A DNA stretch of 64,000 nt from Pirellulales bacterium. GTDB lineage: Bacteria > Planctomycetota > Planctomycetia > Pirellulales > PALSA-1355. The stretch lies in contig JALHMI010000011.1 of NCBI GenBank assembly GCA_022844125.1, positions 221,333 through 285,332 on the forward strand, in the 5' to 3' direction. Within the stretch, counting starts at the first letter, position 1, and every line of letters starts with the position of its first letter. Shown in pieces: positions 9,851-17,507 of the stretch. The translations under genes were made by a program, and so were the position numbers. A model generated the notes under the pieces. The model was not told where the DNA came from. It saw nothing but the letters and a program-made list of their open reading frames with translations, and made no database searches.

Positions 9851-9878
9851 TTTACTTAGCGATTGCTCTCGGTATACT
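9851..9878 (+). promoter_or_regulatory. Candidate sigma-70 promoter for the MFS gene
   Basis: TTTACT (9851-9856), 16-base spacer, TATACT (9873-9878). It lies in the 328-base region between the divergent glycosyltransferase start (9657) and the MFS gene, and would give a leader of about 100 bases. Read by eye only. Confidence 0.45.
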
Positions 9879-9985
9879 CACAAATCTAACGTCCCGCCCC
9901 AGGGCGCCCGCAGGCGGAATCTCTCGCGCCCCGGCAAAGCGTCCCTCCGAATAACGAGCGGATCCACCCAGCTGGAGAACCAGGC

Positions 9986-11470
9986 ATGCAGTCGACGGGC
10001 AAAATCTTTTGGGCCAGCTTCTTGACGTTGATTGCCGCAGGCATGGGCTTCGCCGTACGCAGCGACGTTCTTGGCGAATGGGCCGCCGCATTTGGGTTTA
10101 CTCAAACCGAACTCGGATCGATCACGGGTTTTGGCCTAGCCGGCATGGCCTTCACGATCATCGGCTTCAGCTTGTTCGCCGATCGCATTGGGTATAAAGC
10201 GATCCTGATCGGCGCGTTCGTGCTTCACATTGTTTCGGCCGGCATGACTCTGGCCGCGACGCCGGTGTTTGCCAGCAGTGGAAAGGACGCCACCTACTAT
10301 TTGCTCGCCGCAGCGATGACGATGTTTTCGCTGGCCAATGGCATGTGCGAAGCAGCAATCAATCCGCTCGTGGCAACCCTTTATCCAAAACAGAAGACTC
10401 ACTACCTGAACATCCTACATGCTGGCTGGCCGGGTGGATTGATCCTCGGCGGACTCTTAGCCTTTTTCTTCGTGGGCGATAAGGCGGCTTTCACGGAGTT
10501 AAGGTGGGAGATTCCCATGTCGTTCTTCGTTATTCCCACCTTGTGGTACGGCTTCATCGTCCTGAAAGAAAAGTTCCCGATTTCCGAAGCTCGCGCCGCC
10601 GGTGTCAAATTCAGCGAAATGCTTGCCGAGTTTGCAGCTCCGGTTCTTATCTTCTTATTGATCCTGCATGCGATGGTCGGTTACGTGGAGCTCGGCACCG
10701 ACAGCTGGATCGCTAACATCATGAGCGGCTTTATCCAGAGCGGTGTGTTGCTGCTGGTGTACACCGCTGGCCTGATGTTCGTGCTGCGGTTCTTTGCCGG
10801 CCCAATTGTTGAGCGTATCAACCCGCTCGGCCTGCTGTTTGTCAGCTCGGTGCTCGGCTGCATCGGCCTGTTTATGATGGGCAGCGTGCTCGCCACGGGG
10901 GCGGGGCTAGCCATGCTCCTCGTGGCGGCCACCATCTATGGCATCGGCAAAACTTTCCTCTGGCCCACGATGCTCGGCGTCGTTGGCGAACGCTTCCCCA
11001 AGGGAGGTGCGCTCGCGATGGGCGCCATGGGCGGCATCGGAATGCTCTCGGCCGGTATGCTGGGCGGCCCTGGCATCGGCTACACACAGGACGTCAACAC
11101 CGTTCGCAAACTTAAGGAACTCAGCCCTGCCGCTTACGAGCAGGTCGCCTCCCAGCAGGACAACCGCTTCCTGTTCTTTTCGCCGGTTCGCGGGTTGGAC
11201 GGTGCGACCGTGGCTCAGCTACCGACGGATAGCCCGATCTATCAAGAAGTCCGCACGGCCGAGAACTACGGCAAATCGATGGCCCTGAAGATCACGGCCG
11301 CGATCCCGGCCACGATGGCCGCCGGTTACTTGCTGCTCCTGCTGTACTTCCGTGCCATCGGCGGTTACAAGCTCGTCGAGATCGGCCCGGGCGGCGTCGA
11401 ACGCGAAACTTCGCACGAGCCATCGGCCGCCGAAGCAATCTACAAAGACTCGCGCGCCGATCAGGCGTAA
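9986..11470 (+). CDS. Major facilitator superfamily transporter
   Basis: 494-residue protein with about 12 hydrophobic helices. The first pair is joined by GFSLFADRIGYKA, the MFS loop 2-3 motif (G-x-x-x-D-R-x-G-x-K). Helix 5 region has NGMCEAAINPLVATLYPKQK, resembling FucP/sugar-permease-type MFS members. Unusually there is a ~60-residue soluble insertion before the last helix (RKLKELSPAAYEQ to AENYGKSMALKI). GGAG lies 8 bases before ATG 9986. Substrate unknown; sugars are a guess. Confidence 0.85.
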   Translation: MQSTGKIFWASFLTLIAAGMGFAVRSDVLGEWAAAFGFTQTELGSITGFGLAGMAFTIIGFSLFADRIGYKAILIGAFVLHIVSAGMTLAATPVFASSGKDATYYLLAAAMTMFSLANGMCEAAINPLVATLYPKQKTHYLNILHAGWPGGLILGGLLAFFFVGDKAAFTELRWEIPMSFFVIPTLWYGFIVLKEKFPISEARAAGVKFSEMLAEFAAPVLIFLLILHAMVGYVELGTDSWIANIMSGFIQSGVLLLVYTAGLMFVLRFFAGPIVERINPLGLLFVSSVLGCIGLFMMGSVLATGAGLAMLLVAATIYGIGKTFLWPTMLGVVGERFPKGGALAMGAMGGIGMLSAGMLGGPGIGYTQDVNTVRKLKELSPAAYEQVASQQDNRFLFFSPVRGLDGATVAQLPTDSPIYQEVRTAENYGKSMALKITAAIPATMAAGYLLLLLYFRAIGGYKLVEIGPGGVERETSHEPSAAEAIYKDSRADQA

Positions 11471-11593
11471 CGAGATCCATGTGGCGTGGGGTGGCCGGGT
11501 GCCATGTCTCACACTCAGCGCGAGCATGCTCTACGGAACTCGGAGCCCCAAGCCCCTTCGCAAGACTCGTCGAGCACCTAGCAAGCGCGGCGA

Positions 11594-12613
11594 TTAAGCC
11601 TGCGATTGGTCACGCGCACAGAGCGACAACTGATCCGCCGATCGCTCGGCGCGAATCGTCCCCGGCAGCATGATTGCCGCGAGTTCGCCGCTTGCGCCCA
11701 ATGCCATTTCCGCCAGTTGCTGCCACTCGCGTAGTCCCATCGCCTGCCGGCGCCAATGCTGCCGCCGCCACGCCTCCACGAGCATCTCGCGCACCAGGTG
11801 AATCGGTTTCTCCCGCAGCAGCTCACAATCCAACACCAGCTCGCGGTCACTCCGCGATCGGGTCGCGCCGTCCAGCAGTTCGATCGCCAAGGGACCGATC
11901 ATCGCCTGCACTTGCCCCGCGACTTGACCTAAACGCAAGAGCGAGTCAATCACGCCCGGCGCATACTCTCGCGACAGCAACGGCAACAGCTCATGCCGAA
12001 TCCGATTCCGCGTCAGCGCCAGATCGGCGTTCGTCACGTCTTCGCGCCACTCTTGGTCCAGCGATGCCAGGTAGGCGAGTACCTCGGCGCGGCTCAGCTC
12101 CAGCAGCGGCCGTACCAGCGTCACGGCAGGACTCAATAATCGTAACCGCGACATGCCCGAGAGTCCCGAGATGCTCGTGCCGCGCAGGATGTGATGGAGG
12201 ATGGTTTCGGCCTGATCGTCTGCAGTGTGGCCGGTCGTCACGTAGCGAACCCCCAGCCGTTCAGCGGTCGCCGTCAGAAACTTGTAGCGCGCGTCGCGGG
12301 CAGCCGCTTCCAGGCCATGGGAGGTCGGAAGTTCGTCGTGCGCCCATCGGGCCACATGACATGCCAGCCCATGCGACTTCGCCAGCTCGACGACGAACCG
12401 CTCATCCGCGTTGGAAGCTGCTCCACGCCAGCCGTGATTGAAGTGCGCCACCGCCAGGTGCCGTCCCGCATTGGGCGAAAGGCAAACCATCGCGCGCATA
12501 AGCGCGACGCTGTCCGGTCCACCGGAAACGGCAACAAGCACCCGGTCTTCACCAGCAATGCCGCGCGGCCAGGCTGAGGCAAGCAATTGTTCAAGCGGCG
12601 ACGGTTCCGGCAT
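11594..12613 (-). CDS. tilS: tRNA(Ile)-lysidine synthase
   Basis: Converts C34 of the CAU-anticodon tRNA-Ile to lysidine so that AUA is read as isoleucine; essential in most bacteria. The N-type ATP pyrophosphatase P-loop SGGPDSVAL is at the start of the domain, followed by VAHFNHGWRG and YVTTGHTADDQAETILHHIL, both typical of TilS. About 339 aa from ATG 12613 (MPEPSPLEQLL); the open frame extends to 12670. Convergent with the MFS gene; the 123 bases between them hold no gene. Confidence 0.93.
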   Translation of the reverse strand: MPEPSPLEQLLASAWPRGIAGEDRVLVAVSGGPDSVALMRAMVCLSPNAGRHLAVAHFNHGWRGAASNADERFVVELAKSHGLACHVARWAHDELPTSHGLEAAARDARYKFLTATAERLGVRYVTTGHTADDQAETILHHILRGTSISGLSGMSRLRLLSPAVTLVRPLLELSRAEVLAYLASLDQEWREDVTNADLALTRNRIRHELLPLLSREYAPGVIDSLLRLGQVAGQVQAMIGPLAIELLDGATRSRSDRELVLDCELLREKPIHLVREMLVEAWRRQHWRRQAMGLREWQQLAEMALGASGELAAIMLPGTIRAERSADQLSLCARDQSQA

Positions 12614-12788
12614 TTTTCGAATCCGAGTTCCAATACTGACCGTTGCAAAGTCCGCTCGCACGCCATCCATCCGATAACCGACAGGGTCGCCGCAGAATCG
12701 CCCTGGTTCGCCAACCCCTTCGGGCTGCGGAGCACCTAAATCCCAATGGCGGACGGGCTTAGTTTCGTGCTGTTTGGTCAGAAATCAG

Positions 12789-12816
12789 TTGCAGCGTGTT
12801 CCCGGTGTGATACTAT
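12789..12816 (+). promoter_or_regulatory. Candidate extended -10 promoter
   Basis: TTGCAG (12789-12794), 16-base spacer, and TGATACTAT (12808-12816), an extended -10 element. Transcription would start near 12822-12824, just before a foldable stretch, and no protein start follows for more than 700 bases. This makes it a candidate promoter for a non-coding RNA rather than for rny directly. Confidence 0.5.
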
Positions 12817-12822
12817 AAGGGG

Positions 12823-12940
12823 GTTAGTCTCGCGGAACATGCCGGGTATTTCGAGTCGCGATTGTCTCTGGCTGGTCGTCATCAGCCTTCAAGATAATCT
12901 TGATTTCTGGGCTCGGCGTCCTCGTTCCCGTGCGACAAGC
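12823..12940 (+). ncRNA. Candidate structured small RNA upstream of rny
   Basis: Starts where the upstream promoter would initiate. An outer stem pairs TCGCGGAAC (12830-12838) with GTTCCCGTGCGA (12924-12935, three bases unpaired) and GCCGGG (12841-12846) with CTCGGC (12912-12917). Inside are two hairpins: GGCTG/CAGCC (12870-12887) and TCAAGA-TAA-TCTTGA (12889-12903). Overall this is a rod with a large internal bubble, the general plan of 6S RNA, but I cannot match it to a 6S consensus. A T-rich patch (12955-12958) follows. Confidence 0.35.
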
Positions 12941-13118
12941 ACATTTACAACACAATTTTAGTCAGCCTCCGAGTAATCACCGGAGGGGAGTTGCGGCCGG
13001 AACCTCGGCGCGCAGCGATTAGAGAGATGACAAGCGATTAGCAGACGACGATTGTAGCGGGTGAAAAGACCAGCGTCTTGCGGGAGTTCGCAACCACGAT
13101 GTACTTGCTAGCTATCTT

Positions 13119-13237
13119 GCGATGGGTCCTCGGTGCACTTTTGGGGGCGACTCATTTTCTGCAGTCCTGGGCCACATGCTGGCTGAGGACTGACTGGCGA
13201 CACGATCAACGAGTCGGTTCCCTGCAGGAAACCTCGC
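13119..13237 (+). ncRNA. Second candidate structured RNA upstream of rny
   Basis: Extended dyad centred near 13178. The apical hairpin is CAGTCCT-GG-GCCA, 5-base loop, TGGC-TG-AGGACTG (13162-13192). An asymmetric internal loop (8 and 18 bases) follows, then CGACTC (13148-13153) pairs GAGTCG (13211-13216), and outer GCGA/TCGC plus TCCT/AGGA (13119-13237). It could be a free RNA or part of the rny leader. Strand is assumed from rny. Confidence 0.3.
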
Positions 13238-13583
13238 GATGCTGGATCAACATGGATCGAGTTTTACGGGAGAGCTCGCCGGCGGCAGAGCCACTACTCA
13301 GCGAGTCTTTCGAACTAGGTTCCAATCCACTTTTGGCCCAGGCCCTACTGCGCGCGCTTCAGCGCGCATTGGGATATACGCGGCTTCGTCCGGTCCTTAT
13401 CGCCAAGCACCTCCCTGATCCGCGCGGCGGTTCTCTGCGTCGGTAGGCGCAACCCCTGGTTGCATACCCCCGGCGCCGCTATCTCTCCGAAAGTAGCATC
13501 CGCCTCCGCTTGTGCCATGCTGCACGGTGAGTTGGCCGCGACTCGTTGGCTCCTGTCCGCATACAGGACGTGAGGGACCAATC

Positions 13584-15140
13584 GTGGGCGAGATAACGAT
13601 AGCCAATATCTTGACGATCGCTGGCGCCGTCGCGCTGACTTTCTTCATCACCAAGTTTACCGACCGGCTCCGCCGCCGCGATGCCGAGACCGAGGCCCGC
13701 GAGATCGTGGCTCAGGCCGATCGGGAGAGCGCCGCCCGCCGCAAGGAAGCAGAGCTCGAGATCAAGGAAATCGCGATCCAGCAGCGGGCCGAAGGCGATC
13801 GCGAGCTAAGCCGCCTCCGCCAGGAACTCCACGAGCGCGAACGCCTGCTCGACAAGCGCCAAGACGCCACCGAGCAACAGATCGAGCAGCTTCGCCGGCA
13901 GGAGAAAATGGTCGAAACGACACAGCGCAAATTGGCCGAGAAAATAGAGGAAACCAACCGCCGCAATGAAGAACTGGTGAGCGCCCTCGACCTGCAACGG
14001 CAGACACTCCACTCGTTGAGCGGCCTAAGCCGGGAGGAAGCCACCCGCCGGCTCATGGAGATGCTCGAAAACGAGCTCCAGCACGAGGCCGGTGCCCTGA
14101 TTCTCAAGCACGAGCGGAAAATGGCCGAAATCGTCGAAGCCAAAAGTCGCGACGTGCTGCTCACCTCCATTCAGCGCTACGCCGCGGCTCATACCGCGGA
14201 GACCACGACCAGCACCGTCGACATTCCCAGCGACGAAATGAAAGGCCGCATCATCGGTCGCGAAGGCCGCAACATCCGCGCCTTCGAAAAGGCCACCGGC
14301 GTCGACGTCATCATCGACGACACGCCTGGCGTGGTGATCGTCAGTGGCTTCGACACTGTCCGTCGCGAAGTGGCCCGCATGGCACTCAATAAACTCATTG
14401 CCGACGGTCGAATTCACCCGGCACGGATCGAAGAGATCGTCACCGAGACCCAGGCCGAGATTGAACAGCACATTCAAAAGCGCGGCGAAGAAGCGGCCCA
14501 GGAAGCCGACGTGCCGGGCCTGCATCCCAAGATTATCCATCTACTGGGCCGGCTCCGCTTCCGCACCAGTTACAGCCAGAACGTGCTGAGGCATTCGATC
14601 GAAGTTGCGTTCATCACCGGCATGCTTGCCGAGGAGATGGGCCTCGACGCCCGGCTGGCTCGCCGCTGCGGCCTGCTGCACGACATTGGCAAGGCCGCCG
14701 ATCACGAGGCCGAAGGCGGCCATCCCAAGATCGGCGCCGAACTGCTCAAGCGCTACGGCGAGGGGCCTGAAGTCGTCCACGCCGCGCTCGGTCACCACGA
14801 CGATATTCGTGTGGATCACCCTTACACAGTGCTGGTCGCCGCAGCCGACGCGTGCAGCGCTTCGCGCCCCGGCGCTCGTCGCGAAACGCTCGAACGCTAC
14901 GTCAAACGGATGGAAGAGCTCGAGCAGATCGCCACCAGCTTCTCCGGCGTCGACCAGGCCTTTGCCATCCAGGCCGGCCGCGAACTCCGCGTGCTGGTCA
15001 GCGCCAAGGATACGACCGACGCGTCGGCAGCCAAGATTTGCCGCGACATTGCCCGCGCATTCGAAGAGCGGCTCACGTATCCTGGAGAGATTAAGGTCAC
15101 CGTGCTCCGGGAAACGCGGATTACTGAAATGGCCCGTTAA
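13584..15140 (+). CDS. rny: Ribonuclease Y
   Basis: Membrane-anchored endoribonuclease that initiates mRNA decay (518 aa). Architecture in order: N-terminal membrane helix ([14 protein letters not shown]), long coiled coil rich in Arg/Glu (residues ~25-180), KH domain with [19 protein letters not shown], and an HD domain with LRHSIEVAF and LLHDIGKA, ending in the conserved [14 protein letters not shown] 13584 ([11 protein letters not shown]) is chosen because it follows GTGAGGGA and gives the normal N-terminus; the frame is open from 13512 but that extension is not family-like. It precedes a YmdB homologue, as in many bacteria. Confidence 0.95.
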   Translation: MGEITIANILTIAGAVALTFFITKFTDRLRRRDAETEAREIVAQADRESAARRKEAELEIKEIAIQQRAEGDRELSRLRQELHERERLLDKRQDATEQQIEQLRRQEKMVETTQRKLAEKIEETNRRNEELVSALDLQRQTLHSLSGLSREEATRRLMEMLENELQHEAGALILKHERKMAEIVEAKSRDVLLTSIQRYAAAHTAETTTSTVDIPSDEMKGRIIGREGRNIRAFEKATGVDVIIDDTPGVVIVSGFDTVRREVARMALNKLIADGRIHPARIEEIVTETQAEIEQHIQKRGEEAAQEADVPGLHPKIIHLLGRLRFRTSYSQNVLRHSIEVAFITGMLAEEMGLDARLARRCGLLHDIGKAADHEAEGGHPKIGAELLKRYGEGPEVVHAALGHHDDIRVDHPYTVLVAAADACSASRPGARRETLERYVKRMEELEQIATSFSGVDQAFAIQAGRELRVLVSAKDTTDASAAKICRDIARAFEERLTYPGEIKVTVLRETRITEMAR

Positions 15141-15178
15141 GCAAGTCGATTCATCTCAGAGAATAAGGTAGCTGCCGC

Positions 15179-15991
15179 GTGCGCGTGCTGTTGATCGGGG
15201 ACATCGTCGGAAAGCCGGGGCGCCAGATCGTCGTACGCTGCGTGCGCGGATTGGTGGCCACGCGGGGTATCGACCTGGTCGTGGCCAACGCGGAGAACTG
15301 CGCCGGAGGTTCGGGGCTTACTCCCGCGAACTATCAGGAGCTCGTAGCCGCGGGCGTCGATTGCATCACGCTGGGGGATCACATCTATCGCCGCCGCGAG
15401 ATCTCCGCGGTCCTCGAGTCGCAGCCGAATATCGTCAAGCCAGCCAATTTTCCGGCGACCGCTCCCGGCCGAGACTTTGCCGTCGTGCGGGCCCGCAACG
15501 GTGTTGAAGTCGCCGTGATCAGTCTCTTGGGCCGCGTCTTCATGCGGCCGGTGGACTGCCCCTGGACCGCGGCCGATCGCGTGCTGGCTCAGATCCCCAG
15601 CCACGTCAAAGTGATTCTGGTCGACTTCCACGCCGAAGCCACCAGCGACAAACAGCTCATGGGCCGCTATCTCGACGGTCGCACCAGCGCCGTGCTCGGC
15701 ACTCATACGCATGTTGCCACCGCGGACGAAACGATTCTGCCCGGCGGGACTGCGTTTCAATGCGACGTTGGGATGACCGGGCCGTTTGACAGCGTGCTGG
15801 GACGCCGCGTCGATCGCGTGCTCGAAGCCACGCTGACTTTCAATCCCACGCATTTCGAAGTCGCCCAGGGGGACATCCGTCTGCTAGCGACCCTGGTTGA
15901 CGTCGATCCGGAAACCGGCAAAGCCACCGCGATCGAACGAGTTCGCATTACCCAGACCGAGGCCGACCAGTTGGCCCGCCAAATCAGTTGA
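15179..15991 (+). CDS. YmdB/TIGR00282 family metallophosphoesterase
   Basis: 270-residue homologue of YmdB, a di-metal phosphodiesterase acting on cyclic nucleotides (2',3'-cNMP/cAMP in Bacillus) and influencing RNase Y activity. Conserved blocks: LLIGDIVGKPGR, NAENCAGGSGLT, FHAEATSDKQ, VLGTHTHVATADE, DVGMTGP. The usual GNHTWD metal motif reads GDHIYR here, so the metal- and phosphate-contacting Asn is replaced by Asp. GTG start at 15179, 38 bases after rny, with AAGG 10 bases upstream: likely co-transcribed with rny. Confidence 0.9.
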   Translation: MRVLLIGDIVGKPGRQIVVRCVRGLVATRGIDLVVANAENCAGGSGLTPANYQELVAAGVDCITLGDHIYRRREISAVLESQPNIVKPANFPATAPGRDFAVVRARNGVEVAVISLLGRVFMRPVDCPWTAADRVLAQIPSHVKVILVDFHAEATSDKQLMGRYLDGRTSAVLGTHTHVATADETILPGGTAFQCDVGMTGPFDSVLGRRVDRVLEATLTFNPTHFEVAQGDIRLLATLVDVDPETGKATAIERVRITQTEADQLARQIS

Positions 15992-16058
15992 TTTCCGGCC
16001 CCTTGAAACCTTAGGAGCATGGTTGAAATCGGCCTTGCAGGCCGCCGCTGGGCTCGCT

Positions 16059-16529
16059 ATGCTTCGCCTCCTTTCAGTAATTAGCGTGACTTTGTCCTCG
16101 GGAAACAGCTCGGCCGAACTCTCTCGCCGCACACGTTCTTTGGCGGCGTTGATGGGAGTCGGACTGCTGGGCGCTCTGGCCGTGGCCAGTGTGCTCAGCC
16201 CCGACCCTCGCGGCAGAGGCACGCACGAGCAACTCGGTTTACCTCCTTGTACGTTGACGGTTGTGGCAGGCTTGCCTTGCCCGGCCTGCGGGATGACGAC
16301 TTCCTGGTCGCTGGTCACGCATGGCCGGCTGGCAGACGCCGCCAGAACGCACGCCTCGGGCACGCTGCTGGCGCTAGTGGCGCTAGTCGTGGGGCTGATT
16401 GCCGTGATCGTGGCTGTGCAAGGTAAGCGACTCGCCTGGCAACCTGGTGAAACGACGCTCGCCCTCGGGGGTGTCGCACTGGCGCTACTGGTCGTCGCGG
16501 AGTGGATATTCAGGTTGGCCGCTCGCTGA
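16059..16529 (+). CDS. DUF2752 membrane protein
   Basis: 156-residue protein from ATG 16059 with three hydrophobic helices. After the first helix comes LPCPACGMTTSW, matching the CPxCGMT signature of DUF2752, a small family of unknown function that may bind metal through its two cysteines. The open frame extends back to 15897 inside the ymdB-like gene, but that extension has no relation to the family. Nothing in the context assigns a role. Confidence 0.8.
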   Translation: MLRLLSVISVTLSSGNSSAELSRRTRSLAALMGVGLLGALAVASVLSPDPRGRGTHEQLGLPPCTLTVVAGLPCPACGMTTSWSLVTHGRLADAARTHASGTLLALVALVVGLIAVIVAVQGKRLAWQPGETTLALGGVALALLVVAEWIFRLAAR

Positions 16530-16622
16530 CGGGGCGAGCACACGAAATTGTTCCAGGGCGATGGATGCCCCTCAAGTGTCGACTCCGGCAGGCGCGGGTC
16601 GAAGAAATTGCGAGGATTTGCG

Positions 16623-17282
16623 ATGGATCGCAAGCAAAAGTGGCTCGGGTTAGCGTCAGGAGTGTTCTTCATCGTGGCACCGCTCCTGATCGCGACCGGA
16701 TGCAACCTGATCGCCACCGGGATGTACGTCGTGTCCGGCCAGAACACGACTGCCGAGTTTTCCGGTCTGAAGAATAAGCGGGTGGCCGTCGTTTGCCGCC
16801 CGGTCACTTCGCTGCACTTCCGCGATTCGAGCGTCTCGCGCGACTTGGCCAAGCAGGTGAGTCTGCTGCTGGAAAAGGAAGTTTCCAAGATCCAACTCAT
16901 CGACCAGCGGGAAGTTTTTGAGTGGGCCGACGAAAACAACTGGGAAGAGTATCCTGAAATCGGTAAGGCTCTTAATGCCGACATGGTGGTGGGCATCGAT
17001 CTCGAAGATTTCACGCTGTTTCACGGCCAGACGCTGTATCAAGGCAAGGCGAATATTCGTCTGCTGGTATACGATGTCGGCGCTGGTCGCGAGCCGGCGT
17101 TCGAGAAAAACCTGCCTCAGGCGATCTATCCGCCGACCGCACCAATTCCGGCCAGCGACAGCCAGGAAGCCCACTTCCGTCGTAAGTTCGTGGCCTACCT
17201 CGCTCGCCAGATCGCGCACCACTTTTACGCTCACGATTCGACGGTCGACTTTGCGAACGACAGCACCGCCGTGCAGAACTAG
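16623..17282 (+). CDS. Putative lipoprotein of unknown function
   Basis: 219 residues starting MDRKQKWLGLASGVFFIVAP with a lipobox-like LIATGC (Cys ~27), suggesting lipid anchoring at the cell envelope. The mature part holds an alpha/beta pattern: KRVAVVCRPVTS, a Ser/Asp-rich helix, ADMVVGIDLEDFTLFHG and YQGKANIRLLVYDV. This resembles the TolB-N/CsgG-like fold of envelope lipoproteins in general shape, but I do not recognise a named family. ATG 16623 is preferred over the frame opening at 16548 because it places the hydrophobic segment at the N-terminus. Confidence 0.75.
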   Translation: MDRKQKWLGLASGVFFIVAPLLIATGCNLIATGMYVVSGQNTTAEFSGLKNKRVAVVCRPVTSLHFRDSSVSRDLAKQVSLLLEKEVSKIQLIDQREVFEWADENNWEEYPEIGKALNADMVVGIDLEDFTLFHGQTLYQGKANIRLLVYDVGAGREPAFEKNLPQAIYPPTAPIPASDSQEAHFRRKFVAYLARQIAHHFYAHDSTVDFANDSTAVQN

Positions 17283-17327
17283 CGAAGCCGCTGGTAGCTC
17301 GTAGCTCAGGCGACAGAGATGCCTTGA

Positions 17328-17348
17328 GTCGCCGTGAGCGCGGCTGAC
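17328..17348. repeat. REP-like hairpin, copy 1
   Basis: Stem GTC-GCCG, loop TGAGCG, CGGC-(T)-GAC. The core GCCGTGAGCGCGGC recurs at 49911-49924 with a compensated outer stem (GTG/CAC instead of GTC/GAC), and a half copy (AGCCGTGAGCGCGC) is at 32582-32595. It lies in the 225-base spacer between two convergent genes, which otherwise holds nothing I can name. Confidence 0.45.
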
Positions 17349-17507
17349 CTGTGTGACGGTGTGTGTGGCGTCCCTGAGGAACGAAGGGCGTGGCAGGAGC
17401 AACGAAGAGTTGTGCCCCACGCAGCAATGATTGCGCTCTACGGTCTGAAGCGCTGGGGACGGAGCGTGTCACCCAAGGTAGACGCCTGTCAGCGGCGCAG
17501 GCGCGGG

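Larger units (their letters stand above)
12614..13583. other. Long intergenic region between tilS and rny
   Basis: About 970 bases with no convincing coding sequence: open frames at 12746-12961 and 13078-13446 have no family-like content and no good ribosome binding site. It holds one promoter-like site and two foldable stretches, listed separately. A GC hairpin (TGCGCGC, 6-base loop, GCGCGCA) is at 13349-13368, and a TCCTGT/ACAGGA hairpin lies at 13551-13568 just before the rny start. Confidence 0.6.

Noticed and set aside
12823..12940. Small SRP (4.5S) RNA
   Set aside because: The conserved GGUCAGG...GGAAGGAAGCAGCC apical loop is absent.
13078..13446. 122-residue open frame upstream of rny
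   Set aside because: No family-like content, no ribosome site, and it overlaps the dyad at 13119-13237; treated as chance.
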